36,975 nucleotides of DNA from MED-G116 sp038107835 (GTDB taxonomy: Bacteria; Pseudomonadota; Alphaproteobacteria; Puniceispirillales; Puniceispirillaceae): contig JAYNHH010000025.1 in NCBI GenBank assembly GCA_038107835.1, positions 1 through 36,975 of the forward strand, read 5' to 3'. Numbering within the stretch: the stretch's first letter is position 1; every line of letters begins with the position of its first letter. The notes under the pieces are model-generated. The model made no database searches, was not told the DNA's origin, and saw only the letters and a program-made list of their open reading frames with translations. Shown here piece after piece: positions 8,617 to 17,063 of the stretch. Position numbers and translations under genes: made by a program.

Positions 8617-9597
8617 TCAGTTGCTGGACGCCCGCCACTGGGACAGCGCCCGATAGAGGGAATTTATGTCGGCATACCCAACGCGAAAGGCAATCTCCGC
8701 CTTCGCAAGTTTTCCCTCGACAAGCCAAGTCTGCACAAGAGTTTGGCGTTCCTCATCAAACACGCGGGAGAAAGTCGTTCCAGCCGCATTCAAGCGACGT
8801 TGCAGGGTTCGCGTGCCAACACCCAGCGATCTTGCCATTTTACCAATCGTCACATTGCCCGAAGAGAGTTCTTCGCGAATGGCAAGGCGGAGCTCATCAA
8901 CAAAATCACGGCGCCCTCTGATCTTGGCGAGCCTCCGCTCAAACTGGGGAAGCAACCCGGCAAACATTTGTCTGTCTGCTGTCAGGAATGGTATTTCAGC
9001 CACCGCCAAAGGAAAGGTCATGGCATTAACCGGCCCTGTCCTTGTCGCAACATCAGGCAGGAAATTAGTGAAATCAGGGTCATCCTGCGGCGCAAAGGCA
9101 AGTGTCATATCCGACGGGTTTATGTCTATCTGCGTCGCCATTCGTGCGATCCGCAACAAGAACATCAGATTGACAAAAGCAATCGATGTGAAATCACTGT
9201 TCTCCTCAAGGGGGTGCTGAATTATCTCAACCGTCGTTGCCGACAGTTTGATCTCGACCTCGACCACCGAAAGCACCCGGGCATAGGTTGCGTAGGCCTT
9301 TAACACATCCAGCATATTCCGGCTGAATCTGAATAGGATGAGACCATGTCCGGCGCCAAGATTCCAAATCATGTCGAACAATCTGCCCGGCGTTCTCTCA
9401 ACACCGATTTTCCGGACAACGCAGGACGCGAAGGCGGTGTATTGCGCCACCGTAATCAACCCGTCCTGTCTCTCAAAATCCTCATTCGACAAACCAGCAA
9501 GCGCGAGGCAACTGGCAATATCAACGCCCTGCTCTATTGCGAGCAGCCGAAAGGACGCCGGGGTGTATGAGTAATTGCTAGCAGACATTCCGAACAC
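8617..9597 (-). CDS. AraC-family transcriptional regulator
   Basis: 326 residues. The N-terminal two thirds resemble the ligand-sensing domain of AraC regulators of the OruR/ArgR-like group. The C-terminal about 100 residues hold the double helix-turn-helix: IGKMARSLGVGTRTLQRRLN, then AEIAFRVGYADINSLYRALS. The frame opens at a GTG (9597), with an ATG at 9588 as alternative; AGGA lies just upstream of both. It follows the SDR-like gene by 6 bases and is the nearest gene upstream of proteorhodopsin in the same direction, so it may be a local regulator of that locus. The ligand is unknown. Confidence 0.85.
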   Translation of the reverse strand: MFGMSASNYSYTPASFRLLAIEQGVDIASCLALAGLSNEDFERQDGLITVAQYTAFASCVVRKIGVERTPGRLFDMIWNLGAGHGLILFRFSRNMLDVLKAYATYARVLSVVEVEIKLSATTVEIIQHPLEENSDFTSIAFVNLMFLLRIARMATQIDINPSDMTLAFAPQDDPDFTNFLPDVATRTGPVNAMTFPLAVAEIPFLTADRQMFAGLLPQFERRLAKIRGRRDFVDELRLAIREELSSGNVTIGKMARSLGVGTRTLQRRLNAAGTTFSRVFDEERQTLVQTWLVEGKLAKAEIAFRVGYADINSLYRALSQWRASSN

Positions 9598-9603
9598 CCA
9601 TTC

Positions 9604-10413
9604 CTAACGCCGGCGCCATTTTTGAAACAGGGCTACCAAGTCCTTCATCTGTTCTTGCGGCCTGTTCATTTGTGTGGGGTGCGTGGAGGATTGTCCCTGC
9701 TGTTCAGGCAGAGGCAATTCGTTACAGACATCCGTGGCAAGGCTATCGCAGGTGAGAGCTCCCTCATTGGCATCAGCCAGGGTTCGGCGCTGCTCTTCAA
9801 TCATGTTCCGATAGAAGATGCTATGTCCCGAAGTATCGGTAAGGACCCGATCAATTGCATCAAAACATTCAGCATCAAGCTGCGTTTCTTTGAGCGCGAC
9901 TCGCACCTCTGTCTCGGCAAATTCATCTTTCAACGCCCGCATAACTTCCATCTGCGCCGCGTTGCAGGCCCGCATCCACCCGGTAATGGCGGTAAAGGCA
10001 GACGAAAATTTGCGGCCAACAAAGATGAAACTGCCTCGCTGGTTGCTTCTGACAACAGGTAGAAATGATTGCAGGAGCATAGATGTCATCAGAATGTGAC
10101 GGGCAAACAGCGCCCGAACATCGGCAGCACCAGCTTCCTCTATGCTGCCATAGACCCCCTGCTCGGGCATGAAGATGACGCCGTCAAGAGGGTCCGAATG
10201 GCGCAGCACCCTCGTTGCCATCACCCCCACAGTGTCTGGATCATCGGGATCAAACTCATGAAAAGCGATCTTGGAAAAGCCCTTGGCTGCAGCCTTGCCT
10301 GATTTTGTGACACCACAATGTACCGAATAACCCCTGGCCAACAGCTCGGTAGCTATTGCCTGTGCGCAAACCGTCTCGATGTTGGTCACAAAAACGCTAG
10401 CCACTTCTAACAA
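9604..10413 (-). CDS. Degenerate SDR-fold protein, probably non-catalytic
   Basis: 269 residues with SDR-like order: a beta strand SVFVTN at the N-terminus, LDGVIFMPEQGVYGS in place of the usual NNAG region, GSFIFVG for strand 5, and a helix GWMRACNAAQMEVM where SDR enzymes carry YxxxK. The glycine-rich TGxxxGIG motif is absent (TNIETVCAQAIA instead), and both the catalytic Tyr and Lys appear replaced. NAD(P)-dependent catalysis is therefore unlikely. The start is uncertain: TTG at 10413, or GTG at 10404. It lies 6 bases upstream of the AraC gene, suggesting a two-gene operon and perhaps a ligand-sensing partner. The function is not known. Confidence 0.7.
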   Translation of the reverse strand: MLEVASVFVTNIETVCAQAIATELLARGYSVHCGVTKSGKAAAKGFSKIAFHEFDPDDPDTVGVMATRVLRHSDPLDGVIFMPEQGVYGSIEEAGAADVRALFARHILMTSMLLQSFLPVVRSNQRGSFIFVGRKFSSAFTAITGWMRACNAAQMEVMRALKDEFAETEVRVALKETQLDAECFDAIDRVLTDTSGHSIFYRNMIEEQRRTLADANEGALTCDSLATDVCNELPLPEQQGQSSTHPTQMNRPQEQMKDLVALFQKWRRR

Positions 10414-10702
10414 ACCAATCGGCTAATGTTGATACAACTACTCATGTACGAGGATAACAAGCCAATCGAGGAGGAAAGAGTGACCCAAGGCGCCAAACCA
10501 ATGCAGATCACGTCAAAAAATTCACATCTCATTTAGTGTTATTTTGATATTTAGGGCCTTATCAACTTGACACCTATGTGGCAACGCAAATCATGCCTGC
10601 GGACATCATTGCGACCAAATGCCACAAAAATTGATGCTGTTGTCGCATTCCTGCTGTATTTCTGCGATATTGTCATCGTTGGATAACTAGCAGAGACCAG
10701 AC

Positions 10703-11545
10703 GTGCAACAGACGACGCAGCCATCGCATCCCATTTTTTCGTTCGCCGATGCCGAGATGGGGCCAATTGCGAGCCACATCATCAGATCAGTCGAGAAAAT
10801 CAGCGGCCAACCAAAAATCCGCAAATTATATTTCGACTATGTCGACGCTGACCTGCCGGCTGCAAATTTCTGGTCCGACGCGCTCGACAGGCTCGGCATC
10901 ACCATTGATCTGTCGAGAGAGGAAGGGGCGTTCATTCCGGCACATGGTCCGGTGGTTGCTGTGGCCAATCACCCTTATGGCGTGATTGACGGCCTTGTTC
11001 TGTGTTCACTCATGTCACAGGTACGCTCCGACTACAAAATCATCACGCATCGTGTGCTACGCCAGGCACCGGCCACCAGAGACATGATCCTGCCCATTGA
11101 TTTTGATGAGACCGAGGCGGCACTGGCGACAAATCTTGAAACACGGATCGCCGCCACCCAGCATCTGAAAAATGACGGTGCGGTGATCATCTTCCCAGCC
11201 GGCTCGATCTCGCTGGCACCAAAACTGGTAGGCGATGCCTATGATATCGAGTGGAAATCATTTGCAGCCAAACTGGCCACGCACCGGAACACGGTCACCG
11301 TCCCGTTTCTGTTCGATGGTCGCAATTCCGTTCTGTTTCAGGCGGCGCGGCGACTGAGCCAGACGCTGGGATACTCACTGATGTTCCGTGAAATCTGCAA
11401 ATTGATGGGGACGACGGTATCGCTGACAATGCGCAAGCCGGTCAACAGCGAAGAGTTGCGCGAAATTGGCAACCGCAGGGAAGTAGCCCGCTATCTGCGT
11501 GACATCACCTATGATTTTCCGCGGCACCAGCACCAGCGGACGTGA
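10703..11545 (+). CDS. PlsC-like lysophospholipid acyltransferase family protein
   Basis: 280 residues, starting at a GTG. The acyltransferase core has VANHPYGVIDG (H90 and D96, spaced HX5D rather than the usual HX4D, as in the hemolysin/OlsA-like branch) and the acceptor-site motif IIFPAGSISLAP (residues 162-173). These enzymes transfer an acyl chain to a lysolipid or lyso-aminolipid at the inner membrane. No second enzyme of ornithine-lipid synthesis is adjacent, so the acceptor is unknown. Its 3' end overlaps the convergent tag gene by 37 bases. The 289 bases upstream (10414-10702) hold no gene I can support. Confidence 0.8.
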   Translation: MQQTTQPSHPIFSFADAEMGPIASHIIRSVEKISGQPKIRKLYFDYVDADLPAANFWSDALDRLGITIDLSREEGAFIPAHGPVVAVANHPYGVIDGLVLCSLMSQVRSDYKIITHRVLRQAPATRDMILPIDFDETEAALATNLETRIAATQHLKNDGAVIIFPAGSISLAPKLVGDAYDIEWKSFAAKLATHRNTVTVPFLFDGRNSVLFQAARRLSQTLGYSLMFREICKLMGTTVSLTMRKPVNSEELREIGNRREVARYLRDITYDFPRHQHQRT

Positions 11546-12087
11546 TCATCGACAAGACCGACACCCTGCATGAATGCGTAGGTGATTGTCGAGCCAACAA
11601 AACGGAAACCACGTTTCTTCAGATCCGCTGATATCTGGTCACTGAGCGGTGTGGAGGCAGGCACGTCCTCACTGGTGGCGAAATCATTGATCACCGGCCT
11701 GCCATCGACATAGCGCCAGATATAATCTGAAAAACTGCCAAATTCACGCTGGATTGCCAGAACGCCCCGTGCATTCGAGCGGGTACTGTAGATCTTCAGT
11801 CGGTTGCGGATAACTCCCGGCTCGTCACGCAATGCCTCAAGCGCCGCATCGCTCATCGCCGCAACACCAGCTACGTCAAAATCGAGAAATGCCAGCCTGT
11901 ACCCCTGACGCTTCCTCAGGACAGTATCCCAGCTCAGCCCAGCCTGCGCCCCCTCAAGCGTCAGCATCTCAAAAAGCAGCCTGTCATCATGCACGGGAAC
12001 GCCCCATTCAGTGTCATGATAGGCAGCAAGCAAATCCTGTCCCGGCCGGTTGCCAAAACAGCGTTTTTTGCCATCTTCCACGCCCAT
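11509..12087 (-). CDS. tag: DNA-3-methyladenine glycosylase I
   Basis: 192 residues from the ATG at 12087 (MGVEDGKKRCFG), preceded by a G-rich SD; the frame is open to 12147. Family marks are AYHDTEWGVPVHDDRLLFEM, LEGAQAGLSW (with the active-site Glu) and the C-terminal GFRFVGSTITYAFMQGVGLV followed by DDHVRWCWC. The Cys/His pairs at both ends (C in KRCFG, H in YHDTEW, H and C in HVRWC) fit the zinc snap of E. coli Tag. It removes 3-methyladenine from alkylated DNA. It is divergent from the GMC oxidoreductase gene. Confidence 0.94.
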   Translation of the reverse strand: MGVEDGKKRCFGNRPGQDLLAAYHDTEWGVPVHDDRLLFEMLTLEGAQAGLSWDTVLRKRQGYRLAFLDFDVAGVAAMSDAALEALRDEPGVIRNRLKIYSTRSNARGVLAIQREFGSFSDYIWRYVDGRPVINDFATSEDVPASTPLSDQISADLKKRGFRFVGSTITYAFMQGVGLVDDHVRWCWCRGKS

Positions 12088-12213
12088 TTGCCCTGCCCCC
12101 ATCGTTGCTGCTGCCGTGCCGCGTCTTTTATCGACTGACGTCAACAAGCAGGTTGCATCAGGTTTATTTTCTATGCAACATCAGACGCTTAGATCATGGG
12201 AATTGAGGGTGTC

Positions 12214-13863
12214 ATGGAGTTCGAGCAAACCGTTGATTATGTCATAATTGGCGGAGGGTCCGCGGGGTGTGTTCTCGCAGCACGCCTGTCCGAAGACCCG
12301 AAAACAAGCGTTGTTCTACTTGAGGCCGGTGGCGAGGACAGCCATCCTCTGATCCATGTCCCCGCTGGCTATGTCAAAACCATGGTAAATCCAGCTGTCA
12401 ACTGGATGTTTGAAACCGAGCCCGAGTCCGGCACTGCCAACCGTGTGCTGACAATGCCCCGGGGCAAGGTGCTTGGAGGGTCATCGGCAATCAATGCCAT
12501 GCTTTATGTGCGTGGCCAGCCCGCCGATTATGACGGCTGGTCACAACGCGGCAATCATGGCTGGAGTTATGATGATGTACTGCCCTTTTTCCGCAAGGCG
12601 GAGACTTGTGAATTTGCATCGGCAGAGACGACAACACGCGGTGCCAGCGGACCGCTGAATGTCGCCAATGTCCGCAATACCTATTTTGCCCTCGACAAGG
12701 TGATTGAAGCTGCAAAAAGCTTTGGCTACCCGCATAACGCTGATTACAACAGCGGTGATCAGGATGGTTTCGGCTATTATCAGGTCACACAGAAAAATGG
12801 CCTGCGGTTCTCAGCAAAGAAAGCCTATCTGCAACCTGTCCGCAGCCGCAAGAATTTGCAGGTAATCACAAGGGCGCATGTTACCGGCCTGATTTTTGCC
12901 GATCCCGACGCACAGGACAAACGTATCATCGGCGTGCGGTTCAACTCCGGAGCAAATAGCCGTCAGATCAGGACACACAGATCTGTCATCCTGAGTGCGG
13001 GCACCTTCCAGTCACCACAGATACTTGAGCTTTCAGGTATCGGCAGGGCAGAGCATCTGCGCGATCTTGGCATCCGGGTGATGACCGACTTGCAGGGTGT
13101 TGGCGAAAATCTGGCCGATCATTATATCTCACGCCTTTCCTGGCGGTTAGGCGAGGACATCTCAATCAACAGAACAGCGCATGGAATGCGATTGCTTCAG
13201 GAAATAATCCGCTTTGGCCTGACACGGCGTGGAAGTCTGTCATTGCCGGCAGGAATTCTGGCCGGCTTCGTGCGCAGCCGTGAGGGCCTCGTGGGGCCAG
13301 ATATTCAATATCACATCGCCAATGCGAGTTTTGCCAACCCGGCCAAGCGTGTTTTTGACAAGTTTCCCGGCATGACCTTCGGCCCCTGTCAATTGCGGCC
13401 AGAAAGCCGCGGGACCGTTCACATCAAATCTGCCGATCCTTTCGCCGCGCCGGCGATCCGCCCGAACTATCTGGCAACCGCCGAGGATGCACGGGTGCAT
13501 GTCGCCGGCATGCGCATTGCCCGTGATATCATGCAAAGCGAGATCATGGCACCCTTCGTCGACCATGAAATGAAGCCTGGCGCCGAACTTAACAGTGATG
13601 ATGAATTGCTGGCCTATGCACGTGAGACGGGCGTCACACTCTATCATCCGGTATCAACCTGCCGAATGGGACCATCACCGGAACAGGGTGATGTGGTCGA
13701 TGCGCGCCTGCGCGTTCACGGCATTACCGGTCTGCGCGTTGTCGATGCCTCGATCATGCCGGAACTTGTTTCGGGTAACACCAACGCACCCACCATCATG
13801 ATCGCAGAAAAGGCTGCAGTCATGATCCGCGAGGATGCCGCCGACACAAGAAGGACAGCCTGA
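12214..13863 (+). CDS. GMC-family FAD oxidoreductase (choline dehydrogenase-like)
   Basis: 549 residues from the ATG at 12214, which has GAGG 5 bases upstream; an in-frame ATG at 12196 is possible. The N-terminal FAD site is DYVIIGGGSAGCVLAARLSE. GMC signature 1 is GGSSAINAMLYVRGQPADYD and signature 2 AGTFQSPQILELSGIG. The catalytic pair is His about 478 (LYHPVSTCRMG) and Asn about 524 (SGNTNAPTIMIAEKAA). The family oxidises primary alcohols. True choline dehydrogenases share this layout, but many paralogues act on other alcohols. No betB or betI is nearby, and the downstream gene is a coupled M20 amidohydrolase, so an alcohol linked to an N-acyl compound is equally possible. Confidence 0.87.
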   Translation: MEFEQTVDYVIIGGGSAGCVLAARLSEDPKTSVVLLEAGGEDSHPLIHVPAGYVKTMVNPAVNWMFETEPESGTANRVLTMPRGKVLGGSSAINAMLYVRGQPADYDGWSQRGNHGWSYDDVLPFFRKAETCEFASAETTTRGASGPLNVANVRNTYFALDKVIEAAKSFGYPHNADYNSGDQDGFGYYQVTQKNGLRFSAKKAYLQPVRSRKNLQVITRAHVTGLIFADPDAQDKRIIGVRFNSGANSRQIRTHRSVILSAGTFQSPQILELSGIGRAEHLRDLGIRVMTDLQGVGENLADHYISRLSWRLGEDISINRTAHGMRLLQEIIRFGLTRRGSLSLPAGILAGFVRSREGLVGPDIQYHIANASFANPAKRVFDKFPGMTFGPCQLRPESRGTVHIKSADPFAAPAIRPNYLATAEDARVHVAGMRIARDIMQSEIMAPFVDHEMKPGAELNSDDELLAYARETGVTLYHPVSTCRMGPSPEQGDVVDARLRVHGITGLRVVDASIMPELVSGNTNAPTIMIAEKAAVMIREDAADTRRTA

Positions 13864-15032
13864 TGAAATGTGATGCGCTAAAGGCAGAGATGACCGCATG
13901 GCGGCATGATTTTCACCGCCATCCCGAACTTGGCTTTCAAGAGGAGCGAACAGCAGGGATTGTTGCCACGCTGCTCACATCCTTTGGCCTCGAGGTACAT
14001 GAGAAAATTGGCGGCACCGGCGTCGTTGGCGTTCTGCAGCGTGGCAATGGCACCGGCAGTGTTGCCTTCAGGGCTGATATGGATGCCCTGCCCCTCGGTG
14101 AAACAGGCGATTGTGACCATAAATCCACACATGATGGCGTGATGCACGCCTGTGGCCATGACGGGCATACAAGCATGCTGCTCGGTGCGGCCAAATATCT
14201 GGCTGAGGCCGGTGATTTCAACGGTCGCGCAATCTTCATCTTTCAGCCCAATGAAGAGAACGGCTTTGGCGCAAAGGCAATGATTGATGAGGGGCTATTC
14301 ACCCGGTTCAGCGCCGACGCTGTGTTCGCCATGCACAACATCCCCGGTATGGAGGCCGGTCATTTTGCCACCCGCATTGGCGCAATGACGGCCAGTGAGG
14401 CGTTGTTCGAGATCGCCATCACCGCGCGTGGCGGCCACGCAGCGTTGCCACATATGGGTGTTGATGCCATTCTTGTTGGCGCCGAACTGGTGACAGCGCT
14501 ACAGAGCATCGTTGCCCGCAAGCTGGACCCGGCCCAGCATGGCGTTGTCTCAGTGACCGAATTCATCACCGATGGACGACGCAATGTCCTGCCCGGCACC
14601 GCCACTTTGAAAGGCGATGCCCGTGCCCTGACGCCCGCCACCAACGCCGCCATCGAGGCCCATATGCGGCAGATTGCAAACGGCATTGCCGCAGCGCATG
14701 ATGTCAACATCACCGTTTCGTATGAAACGGTGTTTCCCGCCATTCAAAATCATCAGGATGCCGTTGCCGCCGCAACGCATGCCGCCCGGTCATCTGCCGG
14801 TGCCAGCAAGGTGAATGCGGATTGCGATCCCAAGTTATTCTCGGAGGATTTTGCCCATATGAGCAATGCCGCCCCCGGCTGTTTCATGCTCATCGGCAAC
14901 GGCACTTCAGGCGCCAATGCGCGCCCGCTGCACGCCACAGATTATGATTTCAATGACGATATCCTTGTTCCCGGCGCAAGCTATGTCGCAACGCTGATCG
15001 AGGAAATGCTGGCTGACGACCACACCGGATAG
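13863..15032 (+). CDS. M20-family amidohydrolase (hippurate hydrolase-like)
   Basis: 389 residues. Metal ligands appear in the expected order: HACGHDGH (C97, H99), NEENGFGA (E131/E132), AMHNIPG (H158) and PLHATDYDFND (H357). A lid/dimerisation domain lies between, with GGHAALPHMGVDAI. This subgroup (HipO, AbgA, IAA-amino acid hydrolases) cleaves the amide bond of N-acyl or N-aroyl amino acids. Its ATG shares one base with the stop of the GMC gene (TGATG), so the two are translationally coupled and probably act in one pathway. The specificity is unknown. Confidence 0.88.
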   Translation: MKCDALKAEMTAWRHDFHRHPELGFQEERTAGIVATLLTSFGLEVHEKIGGTGVVGVLQRGNGTGSVAFRADMDALPLGETGDCDHKSTHDGVMHACGHDGHTSMLLGAAKYLAEAGDFNGRAIFIFQPNEENGFGAKAMIDEGLFTRFSADAVFAMHNIPGMEAGHFATRIGAMTASEALFEIAITARGGHAALPHMGVDAILVGAELVTALQSIVARKLDPAQHGVVSVTEFITDGRRNVLPGTATLKGDARALTPATNAAIEAHMRQIANGIAAAHDVNITVSYETVFPAIQNHQDAVAAATHAARSSAGASKVNADCDPKLFSEDFAHMSNAAPGCFMLIGNGTSGANARPLHATDYDFNDDILVPGASYVATLIEEMLADDHTG

Positions 15033-15044
15033 CAACGAGGCCGG

Positions 15045-17021
15045 CTAGCTCTGATCTGCCAGATCAAGTGACAGGATCAAATCATCAACATTCAAATTGT
15101 CGCCCTCGGCAACATGCACCTTGCCTACAGAACCCCTGGCTTCCGACTTCAGCACATTTTCCATCTTCATTGCCTCGATGATCGCAACATCCTGTCCGGG
15201 CAGAACATCATCGCCTGCCGCCACCAGCAATCTTGTCAATTGTCCGGGCATCGGAGCGCAGATTTCGTCAGCACCGGTGCCGTTGCTTGCCACCGGCATA
15301 TGATCAAGCATCGCGGCAAAACGTTTTGGCAGAATTGACAGTGACAGACGTGCCGCGCCGATTGACAGGCTGACATGATGCCCGGAATGACGCACCTGAA
15401 TGGCAAGCGGCACTTCGTTGATGGTGCCGTCAAATAGACTGATGGGCGCTATCACCCTGCCAAAAATATTCTGTTTCCTGCCATCAACCACAACCGATAT
15501 CTGGCCATTTGCATCCTGCTGCCAGCTTGTTTCAGCCCGATTGCCCGCTTGGTCGATGGTAACGAAATCGCGGTCCGGATTGGCGTGACTGCGCTCAGCC
15601 ATCTGGCCAGCGACAATCGCCGTGCCAAGCGCCAGCAGCTGCGCACGTGTTTTCCCCTCAGGCAGCGCGGCCACAAAACCACCATCGAATTCGGCGTCGA
15701 TAAAGCCGGTGGTGATGGTGCCGGCCTGGAAAGAGTCATTTTCCAGAACCGCCGACAGGAACTGCCGATTGCTGGCAATACCATCAATTTCGTAATGATC
15801 AAGCGCCAGATGCAGACGGGCAATCGCCTCAGCCCTGGTTGGTGCAAAGGCAATGAGTTTTGAAATCATCGGGTCATAGAACATCGAAATGGCACCGCCC
15901 TCAGCGACACCCGAGTCAACGCGCACACCATCACCAACCGGCTCGCGATAGCGCGTCAACTGGCCGATCGATGGCAGGAACCCACGTTCCGGGTCCTCGG
16001 CATATAGGCGGGCCTCAACAGCCCAGCCCGTTGGCACGACATCGGCCTGTTTGATGGCAAGTGTCTCGCCAGCGGCAATGCGGATCATCCATTCGACCAG
16101 ATCCAGCCCATAAACCATTTCAGTCACCGGATGTTCGACCTGCAACCGCGTGTTCATCTCAAGAAAATAGAAATCCTGATCGGCACCGACAATGAATTCG
16201 ACCGTTCCTGCAGACCGGTAATCGACAGCCCGCGCCAGCTCCACGGCCTGTGCCCCCATTGCGGCCCGTGTCTCTGGCGAGATGAAGGGGCTTGGTGCCT
16301 CCTCGATGACCTTTTGATGGCGGCGCTGGATCGAGCATTCGCGCTCACCAAGAAAAATAACATTGCCATGCTGGTCGGCAAGAACCTGAATTTCGATATG
16401 ACGTGGCTGGACGACAAATTTCTCGACAAACACCCGGCTGTCACCAAACGCATTCTGCGCCTCGGTCATCGCCGCACGCATCCCCTCGGCCAGTGCCTCA
16501 GGCGTTTCAACGACGCGCATGCCCTTGCCACCGCCGCCTGCCGACGCCTTGACCATGACCGGAAAGCCGATGGAATTGGCCGCAACCAGAGCCTCTTCGG
16601 CATCACTGACGGCACCATCGGTTCCAGGCACGGTTGAAACGCCGGCGCTGCTGGCAAGGGCTTTTGACTCGATCTTGTCTCCCATCACCTGAATGGCGCG
16701 CGTTCCCGGACCGATAAACACCAGACCGGCAGCCTCAACCGCCTCGACAAAATCAGCGTTTTCAGAGAGAAACCCAAAGCCCGGATGAATTGCCTCGGCA
16801 CCCGTATCCTGCGCCGCCTTGATAATCCGCTTACCGCGCAGATAGGAATCCGCCGACGCAGCGCCACCAATGTTCACCGCCTCGTCAGCCATCATCATAT
16901 GCGGCGTTCCTGCATCGGCATCCGAATAGACGGCAACGGTTGCAATGCCCATTGATTTTGCCGTGCGCATGATCCGACAGGCAATTTCACCGCGGTTGGC
17001 AATCAGGATTTTAGAGAACAT
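15045..17021 (-). CDS. pccA: Propionyl-CoA carboxylase alpha (biotin carboxylase/carrier) subunit
   Basis: 658 residues from the ATG at 17021 (MFSKILIANRGEIACRIM); the frame is open to 17057 but the family starts here. Domains in order: biotin carboxylase with ATP-grasp loop KASAGGGGKGMRVV and the FLEMNTRLQVEHPVTE active-site region, a BT-type linker domain, and a C-terminal biotinyl domain with EAMKMEN. It carboxylates biotin with ATP and bicarbonate and hands CO2 to PccB to make methylmalonyl-CoA. It lies 42 bases downstream of pccB in one operon. The paired PccB sequence favours propionyl- over methylcrotonyl-CoA. Confidence 0.92.
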   Translation of the reverse strand: MFSKILIANRGEIACRIMRTAKSMGIATVAVYSDADAGTPHMMMADEAVNIGGAASADSYLRGKRIIKAAQDTGAEAIHPGFGFLSENADFVEAVEAAGLVFIGPGTRAIQVMGDKIESKALASSAGVSTVPGTDGAVSDAEEALVAANSIGFPVMVKASAGGGGKGMRVVETPEALAEGMRAAMTEAQNAFGDSRVFVEKFVVQPRHIEIQVLADQHGNVIFLGERECSIQRRHQKVIEEAPSPFISPETRAAMGAQAVELARAVDYRSAGTVEFIVGADQDFYFLEMNTRLQVEHPVTEMVYGLDLVEWMIRIAAGETLAIKQADVVPTGWAVEARLYAEDPERGFLPSIGQLTRYREPVGDGVRVDSGVAEGGAISMFYDPMISKLIAFAPTRAEAIARLHLALDHYEIDGIASNRQFLSAVLENDSFQAGTITTGFIDAEFDGGFVAALPEGKTRAQLLALGTAIVAGQMAERSHANPDRDFVTIDQAGNRAETSWQQDANGQISVVVDGRKQNIFGRVIAPISLFDGTINEVPLAIQVRHSGHHVSLSIGAARLSLSILPKRFAAMLDHMPVASNGTGADEICAPMPGQLTRLLVAAGDDVLPGQDVAIIEAMKMENVLKSEARGSVGKVHVAEGDNLNVDDLILSLDLADQS

Positions 17022-17063
17022 CAACGAGACCTCAGGCAATTTCCACGACCAGACCAATGGTCA

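Noticed and set aside
15549..16637. Plus-strand frames antisense to pccA
   Set aside because: They mirror the biotin carboxylase gene in another frame and show no coherent domain.
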